The notes: generated from the sequence alone by a model not told the origin. Positions 52,259 through 61,161 are shown, counted from the first letter of the stretch. The stretch: 64,000 nt of DNA from Streptacidiphilus melanogenes (GCF_000787835.1 NZ_BBPP01000025.1:23692-87691), one strand, 5' to 3'. Translations and numbers: made by a program.

Positions 52259-52650
52259 GTCACTGCCCTCCTTCTCAGCGCCGGCACCTCGCGGGTGCCC
52301 GGCGACACCTCCCCCTGGCCGGTGCGGGCGTCCGTGACGCACACGGATACGGATGTACGCCTCAGTGTCGGCCCCGGCGTGATCGGACCGGGAAGGGCCC
52401 TTCGGCCCTTCGCACGGGGCCGAAGGGCCCGGGCGAGAGCCGACCGGGCAGGCCGTCAGAACACCTGCCGCCGCCCCCGCGGAGCGCCCCTGGGCGACCA
52501 CCACGATGGTCGAACGTGCCAGGGCGTACCCCGCCGGGATGTGCTTGATTGGTCTTCGGGTCGTGGCAGACCGCCACCCCCTCTCGCGTGCCGCGGGATT
52601 GCCCGAGCAGTCCCCTGACGGCCGCATCCCCCGCATCCAGGAGTCGGATC
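52259..52650. other. 392-bp divergent region with a strong internal hairpin
   Basis: Lies between a leftward membrane gene and a rightward hydrolase gene. It contains a perfect 14-bp hairpin (52395-52430) and a possible -35 TTGATT near 52547. I see no coding frame with good codon use plus a ribosome site. Confidence 0.55.
52395..52430. terminator. Hairpin of terminator strength inside a divergent promoter region
   Basis: Perfect 14-bp stem, GGGCCCTTCGGCCC (52395-52408) with GGGCCGAAGGGCCC (52417-52430), and an 8-base loop TTCGCACG. Terminators are not expected between divergent genes, so it may insulate the promoters, act in a leader RNA, or mark the end of an unseen transcript. Confidence 0.6.
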
Positions 52651-53481
52651 ATGCCCTTCGTCACCGTCGGCCAGGAGAACTCCGCCCCGATCGAGCTCTA
52701 CTACGAGGACCACGGCCAAGGGCGGCCCGTCGTCCTCATCCACGGCTTCCCCCTCAGCGGCCGCGCCTGGGAGCGCCAGGAGCGCGCCCTGCTGGCCGCC
52801 GGACGGCGCGTGATCACCTACGACCGCCGCGGCTTCGGCCGCTCCAGCCAGCCCACCACCGGCTACGACTACGACACCTTCGCCGCCGACCTGCAGGCCC
52901 TGCTGACCGCGCTCGACCTGCGCGACACCGACCTGGTCGGCCACTCCATGGGCGGCGGTGAGATCGCCCGCTACCTCGGCACGTTCGGCTCCGAGCGGAT
53001 CCGGCGCGCGGTCATCGTCTCGGGCGTCCCGCCCTACCTGCTGCAGACGGCCGAGACCCCCAACGGCGTGCCCCAGAAGGTGTTCGACGACATCGCGGCG
53101 GGGCTGACCGCCGACCGGGCGGCCTACTTCACCGAGTGGAACAAGAACTTCTTCAACCTCGACCAGACGCTCGGCAAGCGGATCAGTCCCGAGGAGGTCC
53201 AGGACGCCTGGAACACGGCGGTGGGAGCCTCGCCGACCGGCACGATCGCCTGCGTGCCCACCTGGCACACCGACTTCCGCGCCGACCTCCCCAAGATCGA
53301 CATCCCGGTCCTGGTCCTCCACGGCACCGAGGACCGGGTGCTCCCGATCGAGGCCTGCGGCCCTCGCACGCACGAACTGATCAAGGGCAGCCGGTTCGTG
53401 GCCGTCGACGGCGCGGGTCACGGCCTCTGCTGGACCCACGCCGACGAGGTCAACGAGCAACTGCTCTCGTTCCTGGCCTGA
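52651..53481 (+). CDS. Alpha/beta hydrolase, chloroperoxidase-like
   Basis: A 276-residue alpha/beta hydrolase of the cofactor-free haloperoxidase/esterase group. It has HGFPLSGRAW as oxyanion hole, Ser99 in LVGHSMGGGEIARYLG, the acid in LVLHGTEDRVLP and His in DGAGHGLCWTHAD. Although such proteins are called non-haem chloroperoxidases, their natural reactions are usually ester hydrolysis. ATG 52651 has AGGAG upstream. Its 3' end meets the injection-system operon head-on with 13 bp between the stops. Confidence 0.9.
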   Translation: MPFVTVGQENSAPIELYYEDHGQGRPVVLIHGFPLSGRAWERQERALLAAGRRVITYDRRGFGRSSQPTTGYDYDTFAADLQALLTALDLRDTDLVGHSMGGGEIARYLGTFGSERIRRAVIVSGVPPYLLQTAETPNGVPQKVFDDIAAGLTADRAAYFTEWNKNFFNLDQTLGKRISPEEVQDAWNTAVGASPTGTIACVPTWHTDFRADLPKIDIPVLVLHGTEDRVLPIEACGPRTHELIKGSRFVAVDGAGHGLCWTHADEVNEQLLSFLA

Positions 53482-53494
53482 CCGCGAACGCGGT

Positions 53495-55132
53495 TCAGCT
53501 CCCGCTGCCGCGCGAGGGGCCGAAGAACTCGATCTCGGCGATGGCGACCTGCTTGGTGGCGGAGGCGTTGTAGGCCGAGCGGATGACGAAGCGGACCGAG
53601 ACGACGCTGTCGAAGCGCAACGCGTGGGTCTGCGGCCCGACGTTCGGATCCAGCGTCAGCGTGGTCGTGTGGACCTTGCCGTCCGCCGTCGTGACGTCGG
53701 CCTCCAGGTTCTGCGGCAGCGCGGAGCTGTCGAGGTCGGACGCGTTCGTCGACTCGCCGGGGCTGATGACGACGTCGAGCAGGTCGACCGGCTGGTCGAA
53801 CCCCGCCTGGATCCACCGGCCCGCGTCGTCCCCCGTGAAGCCGGGCCCCCACCAGGTGTTGTTGTGCTCGTCGAAGGCCAGTTGGGGGCCGTGCTTCGGA
53901 TAGGAGTTGGACGCGCTGGTCTTCGAGGTGTCCGGCGGGATGAGGACGCGCTTGGAGAAGTGGTCGCCCACCGTCTGCGCCACGGAGCCGCTGTCGACCG
54001 CGAGCGTGATGACCAGCGCCACCGCCGCGGCCGCGACCAGCCAGCCGAGGACCCGGCTCCAGTCGCTGCGCAGCCGGGGCCGCTCGCCCGCCCACGGGTT
54101 GCGGCGAGGACCGAAGCCCGGCAGACGCCGCCACCAGGCGAGCTTGGGCGGGTCCTCGGGACGCCCCTCCATCGACATGGCGCAGCGGCGGCAGAAGTGC
54201 CGGTCCGGCCGGTTACCGGTACCGCACCAGGGACAGGGCGTCCCGCCCTCGTCGCCGAGCTCGGCCCCCGGCGCCTGCACGCTCGGCCGCGCGGCGGCCG
54301 GACGTCCCGGCAACACCGGCACGATCGCCGGCGTGGCCTCGTGCTGCTGCGCGTCGGAGACGGGCACCAGCAACGCCCGCGCCCGCTCCGCCGCGGCAGC
54401 CGCCGCGACAGCGGCGGGATCCGGCCCGACGTCCGCGGCGGTCGCAGCGGTCGGCAGGGGCTCGGTGGGCGCCTCCTCGGGAGAGGCGGCGGGCGCGGGG
54501 ATCGCCGCCCCGCCCGGGGCGGCGGAGCCTGCCGGGCCGAGAGCGCCGCCCGCATCGCCGGGGCCGCCCCCGGCGGCGCCGACTCCGGATCGCGTCCCGC
54601 CCATCCCGGAAGAGGCTGCAGCGGAGCCGGGAGCACCCGGCGCGCCGGGACTCCATCCGGCGTCAACCGACGAACCACCCCCTGAAACGGCCCCGGCGCC
54701 CGAAGAGCCGGAGGAGGCCCGGGCAGAGCCGGGAGCACCCGGTGTGCCGGGGCCCGAACCGGCGTCAGCCGACCGGCCGCCCGCTGCCGCACTCCCGGCA
54801 CCCGACCCAGCGAAGCCGGAGGAGGCCCCGGCGGAGCCGGGAGCACCCGGTGTGCCAGGGCCCGAACCGGCGTCAGCCGACCGGCCGCCCGCTGCCGCAC
54901 TCCCGGCACCCGACCCAGCGAAGCCGGACGGGGCCTCAGCCGCACCGGCCGCGCCTGGCCCGGCTCCCGACCCGACGGAGCCTGCCGGGCCGCGACCGCG
55001 CGAAGAACTCGAGGTCCAGGTGAGGACCGCGCCGCAGCCGTCGCAGAAGGACTGGCCGGGGGTGGGCGGGGTGCCGCACTCGGGGCAGGCCTGTGGCCCG
55101 TTGCCGCCCGCGTCGGCGTTCTGGCTGGTCAC
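53495..55132 (-). CDS. Zinc-ribbon, low-complexity, transmembrane and discoidin-like protein; last gene of the CIS operon
   Basis: A 545-residue mosaic. Residues 16-33 are a zinc ribbon (Cys16, 19, 30, 33). Residues 40-280 are Gly/Ala/Ser/Pro-rich with an almost perfect 36-residue repeat. A second zinc ribbon spans 300-318. One transmembrane helix lies at about 361-379. The last 165 residues look like an F5/8C (discoidin) or related glycan-binding fold, with QLAFDEHNNTWWGPGFTGDD and RWIQAGFDQPVDLLDVVIS. Topology would put the ribbons inside and the beta domain outside. GTG 55132 is 1 bp after the gpI stop, so it is part of the operon. A membrane docking role for the injection system is inferred. 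Confidence 0.7.
   Translation of the reverse strand: MTSQNADAGGNGPQACPECGTPPTPGQSFCDGCGAVLTWTSSSSRGRGPAGSVGSGAGPGAAGAAEAPSGFAGSGAGSAAAGGRSADAGSGPGTPGAPGSAGASSGFAGSGAGSAAAGGRSADAGSGPGTPGAPGSARASSGSSGAGAVSGGGSSVDAGWSPGAPGAPGSAAASSGMGGTRSGVGAAGGGPGDAGGALGPAGSAAPGGAAIPAPAASPEEAPTEPLPTAATAADVGPDPAAVAAAAAAERARALLVPVSDAQQHEATPAIVPVLPGRPAAARPSVQAPGAELGDEGGTPCPWCGTGNRPDRHFCRRCAMSMEGRPEDPPKLAWWRRLPGFGPRRNPWAGERPRLRSDWSRVLGWLVAAAAVALVITLAVDSGSVAQTVGDHFSKRVLIPPDTSKTSASNSYPKHGPQLAFDEHNNTWWGPGFTGDDAGRWIQAGFDQPVDLLDVVISPGESTNASDLDSSALPQNLEADVTTADGKVHTTTLTLDPNVGPQTHALRFDSVVSVRFVIRSAYNASATKQVAIAEIEFFGPSRGSGS
54726..54939. repeat. 108-bp tandem repeat (two near-identical copies)
   Basis: Copies run 54726-54833 and 54834 to about 54939, in frame within the zinc-ribbon protein (36 residues per unit). 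A G/A difference is seen near 54750 versus 54857. Near identity suggests recent duplication by slippage or recombination, and copy number may vary between strains. Confidence 0.8.
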
Positions 55133-55133
55133 G

Positions 55134-55682
55134 TCAGGTCCTTTCGAGCGCGGTCACCTGGACCGTGTAGGGCATGTGGGCGGGACGTGCGGCGGAGACC
55201 AGGGCCTCCAGCCGGTGCTGGTCGAGCGGGGTGGGCTGCGGCAGCGCCAGGGTGACGTGCAGTCGGGGGCGGCGCTCGCCCGGCACGGGGCCCAGCGGGC
55301 GGGCGTCCCAGGCCACGCCGCCGCTCTCGGAGATCTCCGGCTCGACGCCGAAGGCGAGACGCACCGCCTCGGCGAGGCCGCGGCGGGTGCCGCGGATGCG
55401 GTGCAGGCGCGCGGCCGCGGCGACGGCCGCGCGCAGCAGCGCCTCCTCCTCGGTGCCGTCGACCTCGGCGCCGACCCACTCGGCGAGCCAGCGCACGAAG
55501 TCGGCCGGGGCCAACGCAGGGCTGAAGTAGGCGTCCAGGCAGTCGAGGACGTTGTGCAGGGGGGCCAGCACCTCGTCCAGCCCGGCGACGAAGCGCTGCG
55601 CCAGGTCGTCCTCGGCGAAGACGGCCGGAAGCATGTCCGTCAGCGGCGCGGAGGAGCCGAGCCCGTCGACGGAGCCCCTCAC
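55134..55682 (-). CDS. CIS baseplate protein, gpI/Cis12-like
   Basis: A 182-residue phage tail protein I-like wedge component. LTDMLPAVFAEDDLAQRFVA, then the FVRWLAEWVGAEVDGT block and RRGLAEAVRLAFGVEPEISE with the following beta part are typical of the gpI-like proteins in contractile systems. GTG 55682 overlaps the gpJ stop by four bases (GTGA). Confidence 0.87.
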   Translation of the reverse strand: MRGSVDGLGSSAPLTDMLPAVFAEDDLAQRFVAGLDEVLAPLHNVLDCLDAYFSPALAPADFVRWLAEWVGAEVDGTEEEALLRAAVAAAARLHRIRGTRRGLAEAVRLAFGVEPEISESGGVAWDARPLGPVPGERRPRLHVTLALPQPTPLDQHRLEALVSAARPAHMPYTVQVTALERT

Positions 55683-57652
55683 GTCAGGTCCCCCGCACCG
55701 ATGCCGCCGACAACCCGGACCCGGTGGTCGAAAGAGAAGACCAGCGAGGGCGCATCGAGGTCGATACGGTCGGTGGCGTCGCCGCGCTTGCCGGTGAGCG
55801 GATCGGCGGGGTGGAGCAGCACCTGGTCGACGAGTTCGACGCCGGGCACCCGCTGCAGCACGGCGAAGATCTCGCCGGACTGCACCGGGCGGCCGAACGG
55901 CCAGCCGGTCCCGAGCGCGCCGCCGACCAGCGGGTCGAGGTGGCGGTAGAGCGCGTCGTGGACCTGCCGCCGGACCCGGTCGGTGTCCGCGCCGCGGAAG
56001 GCGTGCAGCGTGGCGACGACGGTGACGCCCTGGTAGAACGGCGGGCCGACGGCCAGGCGGGTGCCGATCAGCCGTCGCTCGTCGAGGTAGTCGGTGATGC
56101 GCTCCAACAGCGCGTCGGCCGGGACGAGTTGCTCGAAGCGAAGGCGGCCGCCGGGATCGGGCACCGCCTGCGGGACGACCAGGACCCGCACCGCGTGGGC
56201 GCCGTGCTGGTCGGCCTCGCCCTCCAGGCAGGTGATCCGGGCGGTCTCCGGCGCGGCGCGGCGGGCCAGCTCCTCGTAGTCGCGCAGGGTGACGGCGCGG
56301 TCCTGGGCGCGCAGCGTGACGGGCGCGCGGGTCTTGGCCTCCTCGACGGTCTCACCGTCGACGCCGCCGGTGGCGGCCTCGCGGTTCACGACCTCGGCCA
56401 CGTAGGGGACGGAGCTGCGCAACACCTGGATGGCGCCGCGGGCGACGTTGCCGGAGCGGCCGCCGCCGGTGCGGTACTGCCGGGCGCGGATGGCCGCGCC
56501 CTTGGGCGGCACCGCGCCGAACTGGCGCAGGGTGCCGTCGCTCTCGCGGACGGCGGTGCCGAAGGCGATCTCGCCGGTGGCGGCATCGAGGGTGAAGTGG
56601 CGGTCCTCGGGGCCGGAGGCGGCGAAGTGGGCGACGACCTCCCAGTCCTCCCACCCGTCCTCGCCGCCGACCTGGAGGTGCAGCGGGGGGACGTCGCCGA
56701 CGACGGGGGCGTGGGCGAGCCGCAGCCGCTGGCCGGGCAGCCCGGTGGACTCGCCCAGCAGCTCGTCGCGGACCGTCTCGGCGTGCACGGCGCCGGTGGT
56801 GCCACCGATGGTGAAGGCCTCGGCGCTGCGCACGGTCGGCGAGGTGGTGTAGAAGGGCTGGCCGGGGTGGGGCTCGGTGACCCGGCAGCGCAGCCAGCCG
56901 GCCTCCTGTCGTCCGGTGCGGGACTTCACGTGGCCGCCGGGGACGTGCAGCACCACCTCGCCGGGGCGGTTGAGGCCGCCGGTCCCGTCGCGGTCCACCT
57001 CGCACTCGGCCCAGCCGTCCTCCGTCCAGGCCTCCCAGACCAGCGGGGGCTGCCGCGGGTCCACGCCGACGCCGTCGACGCGGCTGTCCAGGGTCAGCGC
57101 GACCGCGCAGTGCGGGACCGCGTTGCTGAGGCCGAGGAGCATGCTGTCGCCTGGCTGTGGGGCCTCGGCGAAGCACATCAGGTCCTTGCCCTCGGCCAGG
57201 TCCGAGGTGCGGTCGACGGTCGGCTCCCCGTTGCGCTGCACCACCACGTGCGCCAACGAGCACGGCACGATGGTGAGTTCGCGCTCGGTGGCGAAGACCG
57301 TCGCCTCCTCGCTCTCGGTGCGGGCGGTGGCGGCCTCGGTGCCGACCGCCAGCCGGACCGGCTCGTCCAGCGGCGCGGACAACCAGAAGGTGACCTGGGC
57401 GCGCGCCGCGGAGGGCGGGAACAGGGTGATGCCGATGAGGTCGAGGAAGGCCAGGTGGTTCTTCTCCGGCACCCGGTTGAGCCGGTAGACGATCTGGTCC
57501 GCCATGTGCGCGACCGTCTCGACGAGCGTGACGCCCGGGTCGGACACGTTGTGGTCGGTCCACTCCGGGGCGCGCTGCTGGATGTAGCGCTTGGCGTCGT
57601 CGACGAACTGCTGGAAGCGGCGGTCGTCGAGGTTGGGAGAGGGCAGTGCCAT
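55679..57652 (-). CDS. CIS baseplate protein, gpJ/Cis11-like
   Basis: A 657-residue baseplate J-like wedge protein. The N-terminus (RRFQQFVDDAKRYIQQRAPE, then DPGVTLVETVAHMADQIVYR) and the C-terminal module (YEELARRAAPETARITCLEG, QVHDALYRHLDPLVGG, GEIFAVLQRVPGVELVDQV) match the gpJ class. A long central beta region of about 300 residues is the size seen in extracellular or cytoplasmic CIS rather than phage P2. ATG 57652 overlaps the gp25 stop (TGATG). Confidence 0.9.
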   Translation of the reverse strand: MALPSPNLDDRRFQQFVDDAKRYIQQRAPEWTDHNVSDPGVTLVETVAHMADQIVYRLNRVPEKNHLAFLDLIGITLFPPSAARAQVTFWLSAPLDEPVRLAVGTEAATARTESEEATVFATERELTIVPCSLAHVVVQRNGEPTVDRTSDLAEGKDLMCFAEAPQPGDSMLLGLSNAVPHCAVALTLDSRVDGVGVDPRQPPLVWEAWTEDGWAECEVDRDGTGGLNRPGEVVLHVPGGHVKSRTGRQEAGWLRCRVTEPHPGQPFYTTSPTVRSAEAFTIGGTTGAVHAETVRDELLGESTGLPGQRLRLAHAPVVGDVPPLHLQVGGEDGWEDWEVVAHFAASGPEDRHFTLDAATGEIAFGTAVRESDGTLRQFGAVPPKGAAIRARQYRTGGGRSGNVARGAIQVLRSSVPYVAEVVNREAATGGVDGETVEEAKTRAPVTLRAQDRAVTLRDYEELARRAAPETARITCLEGEADQHGAHAVRVLVVPQAVPDPGGRLRFEQLVPADALLERITDYLDERRLIGTRLAVGPPFYQGVTVVATLHAFRGADTDRVRRQVHDALYRHLDPLVGGALGTGWPFGRPVQSGEIFAVLQRVPGVELVDQVLLHPADPLTGKRGDATDRIDLDAPSLVFSFDHRVRVVGGIGAGDLT

Positions 57653-58107
57653 CAGCGGTCGCTTTCGGTGGACGGTCGCGGCGGTCGCGGGCCCGGGGAG
57701 TCCCCGGCCGGTTCGTCGTGCTCGGGGATGACGTAGAAGGGGAAGACCAGGCTGCGCGGGTTGTTGGTGCCGCGGATCGAGTAGCGGACGTCGATGTAGA
57801 GCACCGCCTGATCGTCGCCGGCGGTCACCTCCACGTCCTCGACCTCGATGCGCGGCTCCCACCGGTCCAGGCTGACGAAGACCTCGTGCTGGATCCGGCC
57901 CGCGGTGGCCTCGTTGACGGGGGCGAAGACCATGTCGTGGATGGCGCACCCGAATTCGGGCCGCATCGGCCGCTCCCCCGGTGCGGTGGCCAGCACCAGC
58001 CGCATCGCCTCCTCGATCTCGCGCTCCCCGCTGACCAGGGCGATGCCGCCGGTGGGGCTGATCCGCATCGGGAACGCCCAACCACTGCCGACGAACTGTT
58101 CGGCCAT
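57652..58107 (-). CDS. CIS baseplate protein, gp25/GPW-like (Cis9)
   Basis: A 151-residue gp25-like wedge protein that starts sheath assembly. ERPMRPEFGCAIHDMVFAPV is the conserved EPR-type block (here with M-R-P-E-F-G) and WEPRIEVEDVEVTA the following strand. A Pro-rich tail of about 25 residues follows the fold. ATG 58107 overlaps the stop of a 6-codon frame, and AGAGGTG lies 8 bp upstream. Confidence 0.9.
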   Translation of the reverse strand: MAEQFVGSGWAFPMRISPTGGIALVSGEREIEEAMRLVLATAPGERPMRPEFGCAIHDMVFAPVNEATAGRIQHEVFVSLDRWEPRIEVEDVEVTAGDDQAVLYIDVRYSIRGTNNPRSLVFPFYVIPEHDEPAGDSPGPRPPRPSTESDR

Positions 58108-58127
58108 CAGATGATCACCTCTGCCAT
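58107..58127 (-). CDS. Six-residue micro-frame linking spike and gp25 genes
   Basis: ATG at 58127 overlaps the spike gene stop (TGATG); the frame reads MAEVII and its own TGA overlaps the gp25 ATG (TGATG again). It may let ribosomes pass from one gene to the next, or be a chance product of the gp25 ribosome site. Listed because the double overlap is neat, not because a product is likely. Confidence 0.3.
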   Translation of the reverse strand: MAEVII

Positions 58128-60004
58128 CAGACGACCGGCAATCCGTTGGCGGTGACCACGCCGACCATCGCGACGTTCGTCCCCGCGATGTCGATGTTCA
58201 GTGGGGAGGTGAGGGCGAGGGACCCCTCCCCCGCGAGCACGGCCGCGCCGATCGCGTTCATCTCCAGCGCCCCGAGCGCGTTGATCGCGACGGCGGTGCC
58301 CCGGACGCTGACCGCGCCGCCCGACTCGATGCTGACGACGCCGCCGGCCTTGACCGACACGTCGGCGCCCGCCTCCAACGACAGGCTCGCGCCCGCCTTC
58401 ACGGAGACCGACGTGCCGCCCTTGATGCTGACGCTGCCCGCACTGTCGACGGTGATCTCGGTCTCGGTACGGTCCAGACTGATCGTCAACCGGTCGTCGC
58501 CGGTGCGCAGTCGGACCCCGCGCTTGGTGCCGAGGCGCTGGTCGAGCAGGTCCAGGCGGTTGCCGCTGCGGTCGGCCAGGGTGTGCCGGACGGTCCTGCC
58601 GCTGGTGCCGTCGTAGGGCTGGACGTCGCTGCGGCCGGGCTGGTCCTTGCCGTTGTAGAGGCCGCCGATGACGTAGGGGTGGTCCAGGGCGCCGCGGTCG
58701 AAGGCGACCAGCACCTCGTCCTCGACGTCGAAGCCGATCAGGCCGCCGCCGTTCACGCCGCCGAACTGCATGCTGCGGGTCCAGTCGCTGACGTAGGTGT
58801 CGTCCAGCCAGGGGAAGCGCAGCTTGACCCGGCCCTGCTTGAGCGGGTCCTTGATGTCGGTGACCACGGCGTTGGCGACGCCGGGCAGGCGCGGCGCGCC
58901 GCCGTCGCCGCCGGAGGCGAGGCCGTAGAGGGAGCGCCACTGGCGGCCGCTGACGGTCAGCTGGACCTCGTAGTGGCGGCTGTCGCCGAAGCTGTGGCGC
59001 GCGCCGGTCACGGTGTACTTGCCCTCGAAGGGCTCGCCCACGGCGGAGAGCGCGACCGGAACGCCCGGCCGCAGCTTGGGGTTGCCGCGGACGGTCACCT
59101 CCAACTCCGCGAAGGAGGCGGTGATGTCGTCGGACAGCGAGGCGGCGGCGTTCTTCACCTCCGCCTGCGTGTCGTAGGGGAGGTCCGTCTCGACCCGGGT
59201 GGCCTCGCCGAAGGCGGAGACCGCCGCGGCAGGGGTGACGCCGATCGCGATGGCCGGGTTGTCGACCGCGGGCTCCCTGCTGACCAGGGTCCGCTTGGCC
59301 GTCACGTCCCAGCCACGGGCCACGGCCTCGGCGACCTGGTCGGCGGAGGTGACGGCGGCGCGGCAGCGCAGAATGTCCTTGAACGCCTTCAGGACCAGCG
59401 GGTCGGTGTCGCTGCTCACCGGTGGCGCCCCGGCGGCGGAGGCGCGCTTGACGAACTGGAACGTCCCGCGCGGGCTGAGCGACATCACCATGTCGTTCTC
59501 GTCCGCGAGGCGGCCGAGGAAGTCCCAGTCGGCGACGTTGGCCTGGGTGATGAAGTCGTAGACCGTGGTGGTGGCGTGGATGCTGCCGACCGGCACGCCG
59601 TCCTTGGCGCAGAGGCGGCGGGCGATGTCGGAGGCGGTCATGTTCCGGTAGGCCTGCACCCGGCGCTGACGCAGCATGCGGTGGCCCAGGTCGTACCCGC
59701 GCACGACGGTGAAGCTGCCGGTGTTGTCGTAGTCGCTCTCCAGCGCGGTGATCTCGCCGGTGAGCAGCGGCGACTGGGCGCCCTTGCCGTCGGAGACCGG
59801 TGCCAGCACCACCTTGGTGCCGAGCTTGGCCCCGGTGTCGCGCAGCACGAGCCGCTCGTGGTCGCGGAAGGTCAGCTCGAACGCGCCCGGCACGCCCGCG
59901 GCGAAGTCGATCCACCCGCCGACGAGATGGCGGGCGACGGCGTCGGTCAGCTTCGCGCCGCCGATCTCGACATGGAGGATGTTGGAGTAGCTGAACTCGG
60001 GCAT
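58127..60004 (-). CDS. CIS spike protein, VgrG/gpD-like (Cis8)
   Basis: A 625-residue central spike. The N-terminal half is of the phage late control gene D (gp27-like) type (GAFELTFRDHERLVLRDTGA, VVRGYDLGHRMLRQRRVQAY). An OB-fold gp5 domain is at about 365-455 (VVTDIKDPLKQGRVKLRFPW, then EDEVLVAFDRGALDHPYVIG). A beta-helix tail follows, with alternating V-S-V-K-A-G and S-L-S-L-E-A-G repeats. No effector or lysozyme domain is fused. ATG 60004 overlaps the LysM gene stop (TGATG). Confidence 0.93.
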   Translation of the reverse strand: MPEFSYSNILHVEIGGAKLTDAVARHLVGGWIDFAAGVPGAFELTFRDHERLVLRDTGAKLGTKVVLAPVSDGKGAQSPLLTGEITALESDYDNTGSFTVVRGYDLGHRMLRQRRVQAYRNMTASDIARRLCAKDGVPVGSIHATTTVYDFITQANVADWDFLGRLADENDMVMSLSPRGTFQFVKRASAAGAPPVSSDTDPLVLKAFKDILRCRAAVTSADQVAEAVARGWDVTAKRTLVSREPAVDNPAIAIGVTPAAAVSAFGEATRVETDLPYDTQAEVKNAAASLSDDITASFAELEVTVRGNPKLRPGVPVALSAVGEPFEGKYTVTGARHSFGDSRHYEVQLTVSGRQWRSLYGLASGGDGGAPRLPGVANAVVTDIKDPLKQGRVKLRFPWLDDTYVSDWTRSMQFGGVNGGGLIGFDVEDEVLVAFDRGALDHPYVIGGLYNGKDQPGRSDVQPYDGTSGRTVRHTLADRSGNRLDLLDQRLGTKRGVRLRTGDDRLTISLDRTETEITVDSAGSVSIKGGTSVSVKAGASLSLEAGADVSVKAGGVVSIESGGAVSVRGTAVAINALGALEMNAIGAAVLAGEGSLALTSPLNIDIAGTNVAMVGVVTANGLPVV

Positions 60005-60723
60005 CAGCGACCGACCTCCTCGGCGGCGGGAAGCATCAGGGCGGTGCCGGGGTGCAGTTGCGCGGGGTCGTCGATGCCGTTGGCCTCGGCGATGGCCCGC
60101 CAGGCGGTGGCGTCCCCGTACTCGCGCCAGGCCAGCGACTGCAGCGAGTCGCCCGCGACCACCCGGTGCACGCGGCGGGCGGTGAGCGCGCCGGAGGTGG
60201 GGTTCTGCCCCGCCGTCTGGCCCGGCACCTCGCGCAACTGGACCCGGCAGGTGGCGCGGATCGGCACCCCGGTCGTGCTGAACAGGGTGTAGGTGGCGTC
60301 GACCGAGGTCACGTAGGCGTTGAAGCGCGCGGTGGAGAAGGCACCCCACTGGAAGATCACCCAGGGCGTGGACGGCTTGTTGGCGGCGATGCTGGACGCC
60401 GTCGTCTCGCAGCAGGAGAACAACGACTCGACGTTCTTGCGCACCTCGTTGCTGTCCGGGGTCTGCGAACGGTCCAGGAAGATCTCGACCGAGAGCTCCC
60501 GCGGGTCCGGTCCCATGTACTCGGGCACGGGACCGTCGTGGTGACCGGGCGTGGTGGTGGCCTTCCAGGTGGCCCGCCGACTGATCTGCAGCTGGGAAGG
60601 GTTGAAGTCGAAGCTGAAGGTGCTGATCAGCCCGCCCGGCGAGGTGCCGCCGCCCAGCGGCGGCTCATGGATCGCGATCGTCGCCCGGACCAGGCTCTTG
60701 CCGGCCCCGCCGCCGCCCGCCAT
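60004..60723 (-). CDS. CIS baseplate LysM protein (Cis7-like)
   Basis: A 239-residue tail protein with a C-terminal LysM domain (HRVVAGDSLQSLAWREYGDA, then WRAIAEANGIDDPAQLHPG). The N-terminal part (STFSFDFNPSQLQISRRATW) fits the gp53-like baseplate hub of contractile systems. LysM here is structural, not a cell-wall enzyme. ATG 60723 directly abuts the stop of the tube-type gene. Confidence 0.9.
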   Translation of the reverse strand: MAGGGGAGKSLVRATIAIHEPPLGGGTSPGGLISTFSFDFNPSQLQISRRATWKATTTPGHHDGPVPEYMGPDPRELSVEIFLDRSQTPDSNEVRKNVESLFSCCETTASSIAANKPSTPWVIFQWGAFSTARFNAYVTSVDATYTLFSTTGVPIRATCRVQLREVPGQTAGQNPTSGALTARRVHRVVAGDSLQSLAWREYGDATAWRAIAEANGIDDPAQLHPGTALMLPAAEEVGR

Positions 60724-61161
60724 CTACGCCGCCCCCGCATCGGTGAAGCCGTGGTGGGTGATCTCCAGCGTCTCGGTGGCCACCGCCGGGCTCTCCGGGT
60801 TCAGCGACGGCCCGCGCCAGCTCACCGGCAGCACGTCGATCAGGCCCCAGCGGGCGACGAGCGAACCGTCCGCGCGCAGGGCGGCGATCTGGGCCGTCGG
60901 GCGGTGGATGCCGGTGGTGACCGAGCTGATCCAGGCCGCGACCTTGGAGGTGTCGGGCGTCAGCGGGCGGCTCAGGGTGATGTTCGAGAACGTCACCCGG
61001 GAGGGCAGTTGCCAGACGAAGCCGTTGTTGCCGCCCTCCTGGTGCTGGTGGATCTCGACGGAGGAGGACAGTCCCTCGCAGGTGTTGAAGGTGCCCAGGC
61101 TCTCACCGTCGATGGTCAGGTGGAAGAAGATGGTGGAGCCGGGGTCCAGTGCCTGGGGCAT
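60724..61161 (-). CDS. CIS tube-type protein (tube initiator, Cis5-like)
   Basis: A 145-residue T4 gp19-like tail tube fold: FHLTIDGESLGTFNTCEGLS, VTFSNITLSRPLTPDTSKVA and a final strand pair with VATETLEITHHGFTDAG. Its place next to the LysM and spike genes suggests the tube initiator rather than the main inner tube, which is probably encoded beyond the window. ATG 61161. Confidence 0.85.
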   Translation of the reverse strand: MPQALDPGSTIFFHLTIDGESLGTFNTCEGLSSSVEIHQHQEGGNNGFVWQLPSRVTFSNITLSRPLTPDTSKVAAWISSVTTGIHRPTAQIAALRADGSLVARWGLIDVLPVSWRGPSLNPESPAVATETLEITHHGFTDAGAA

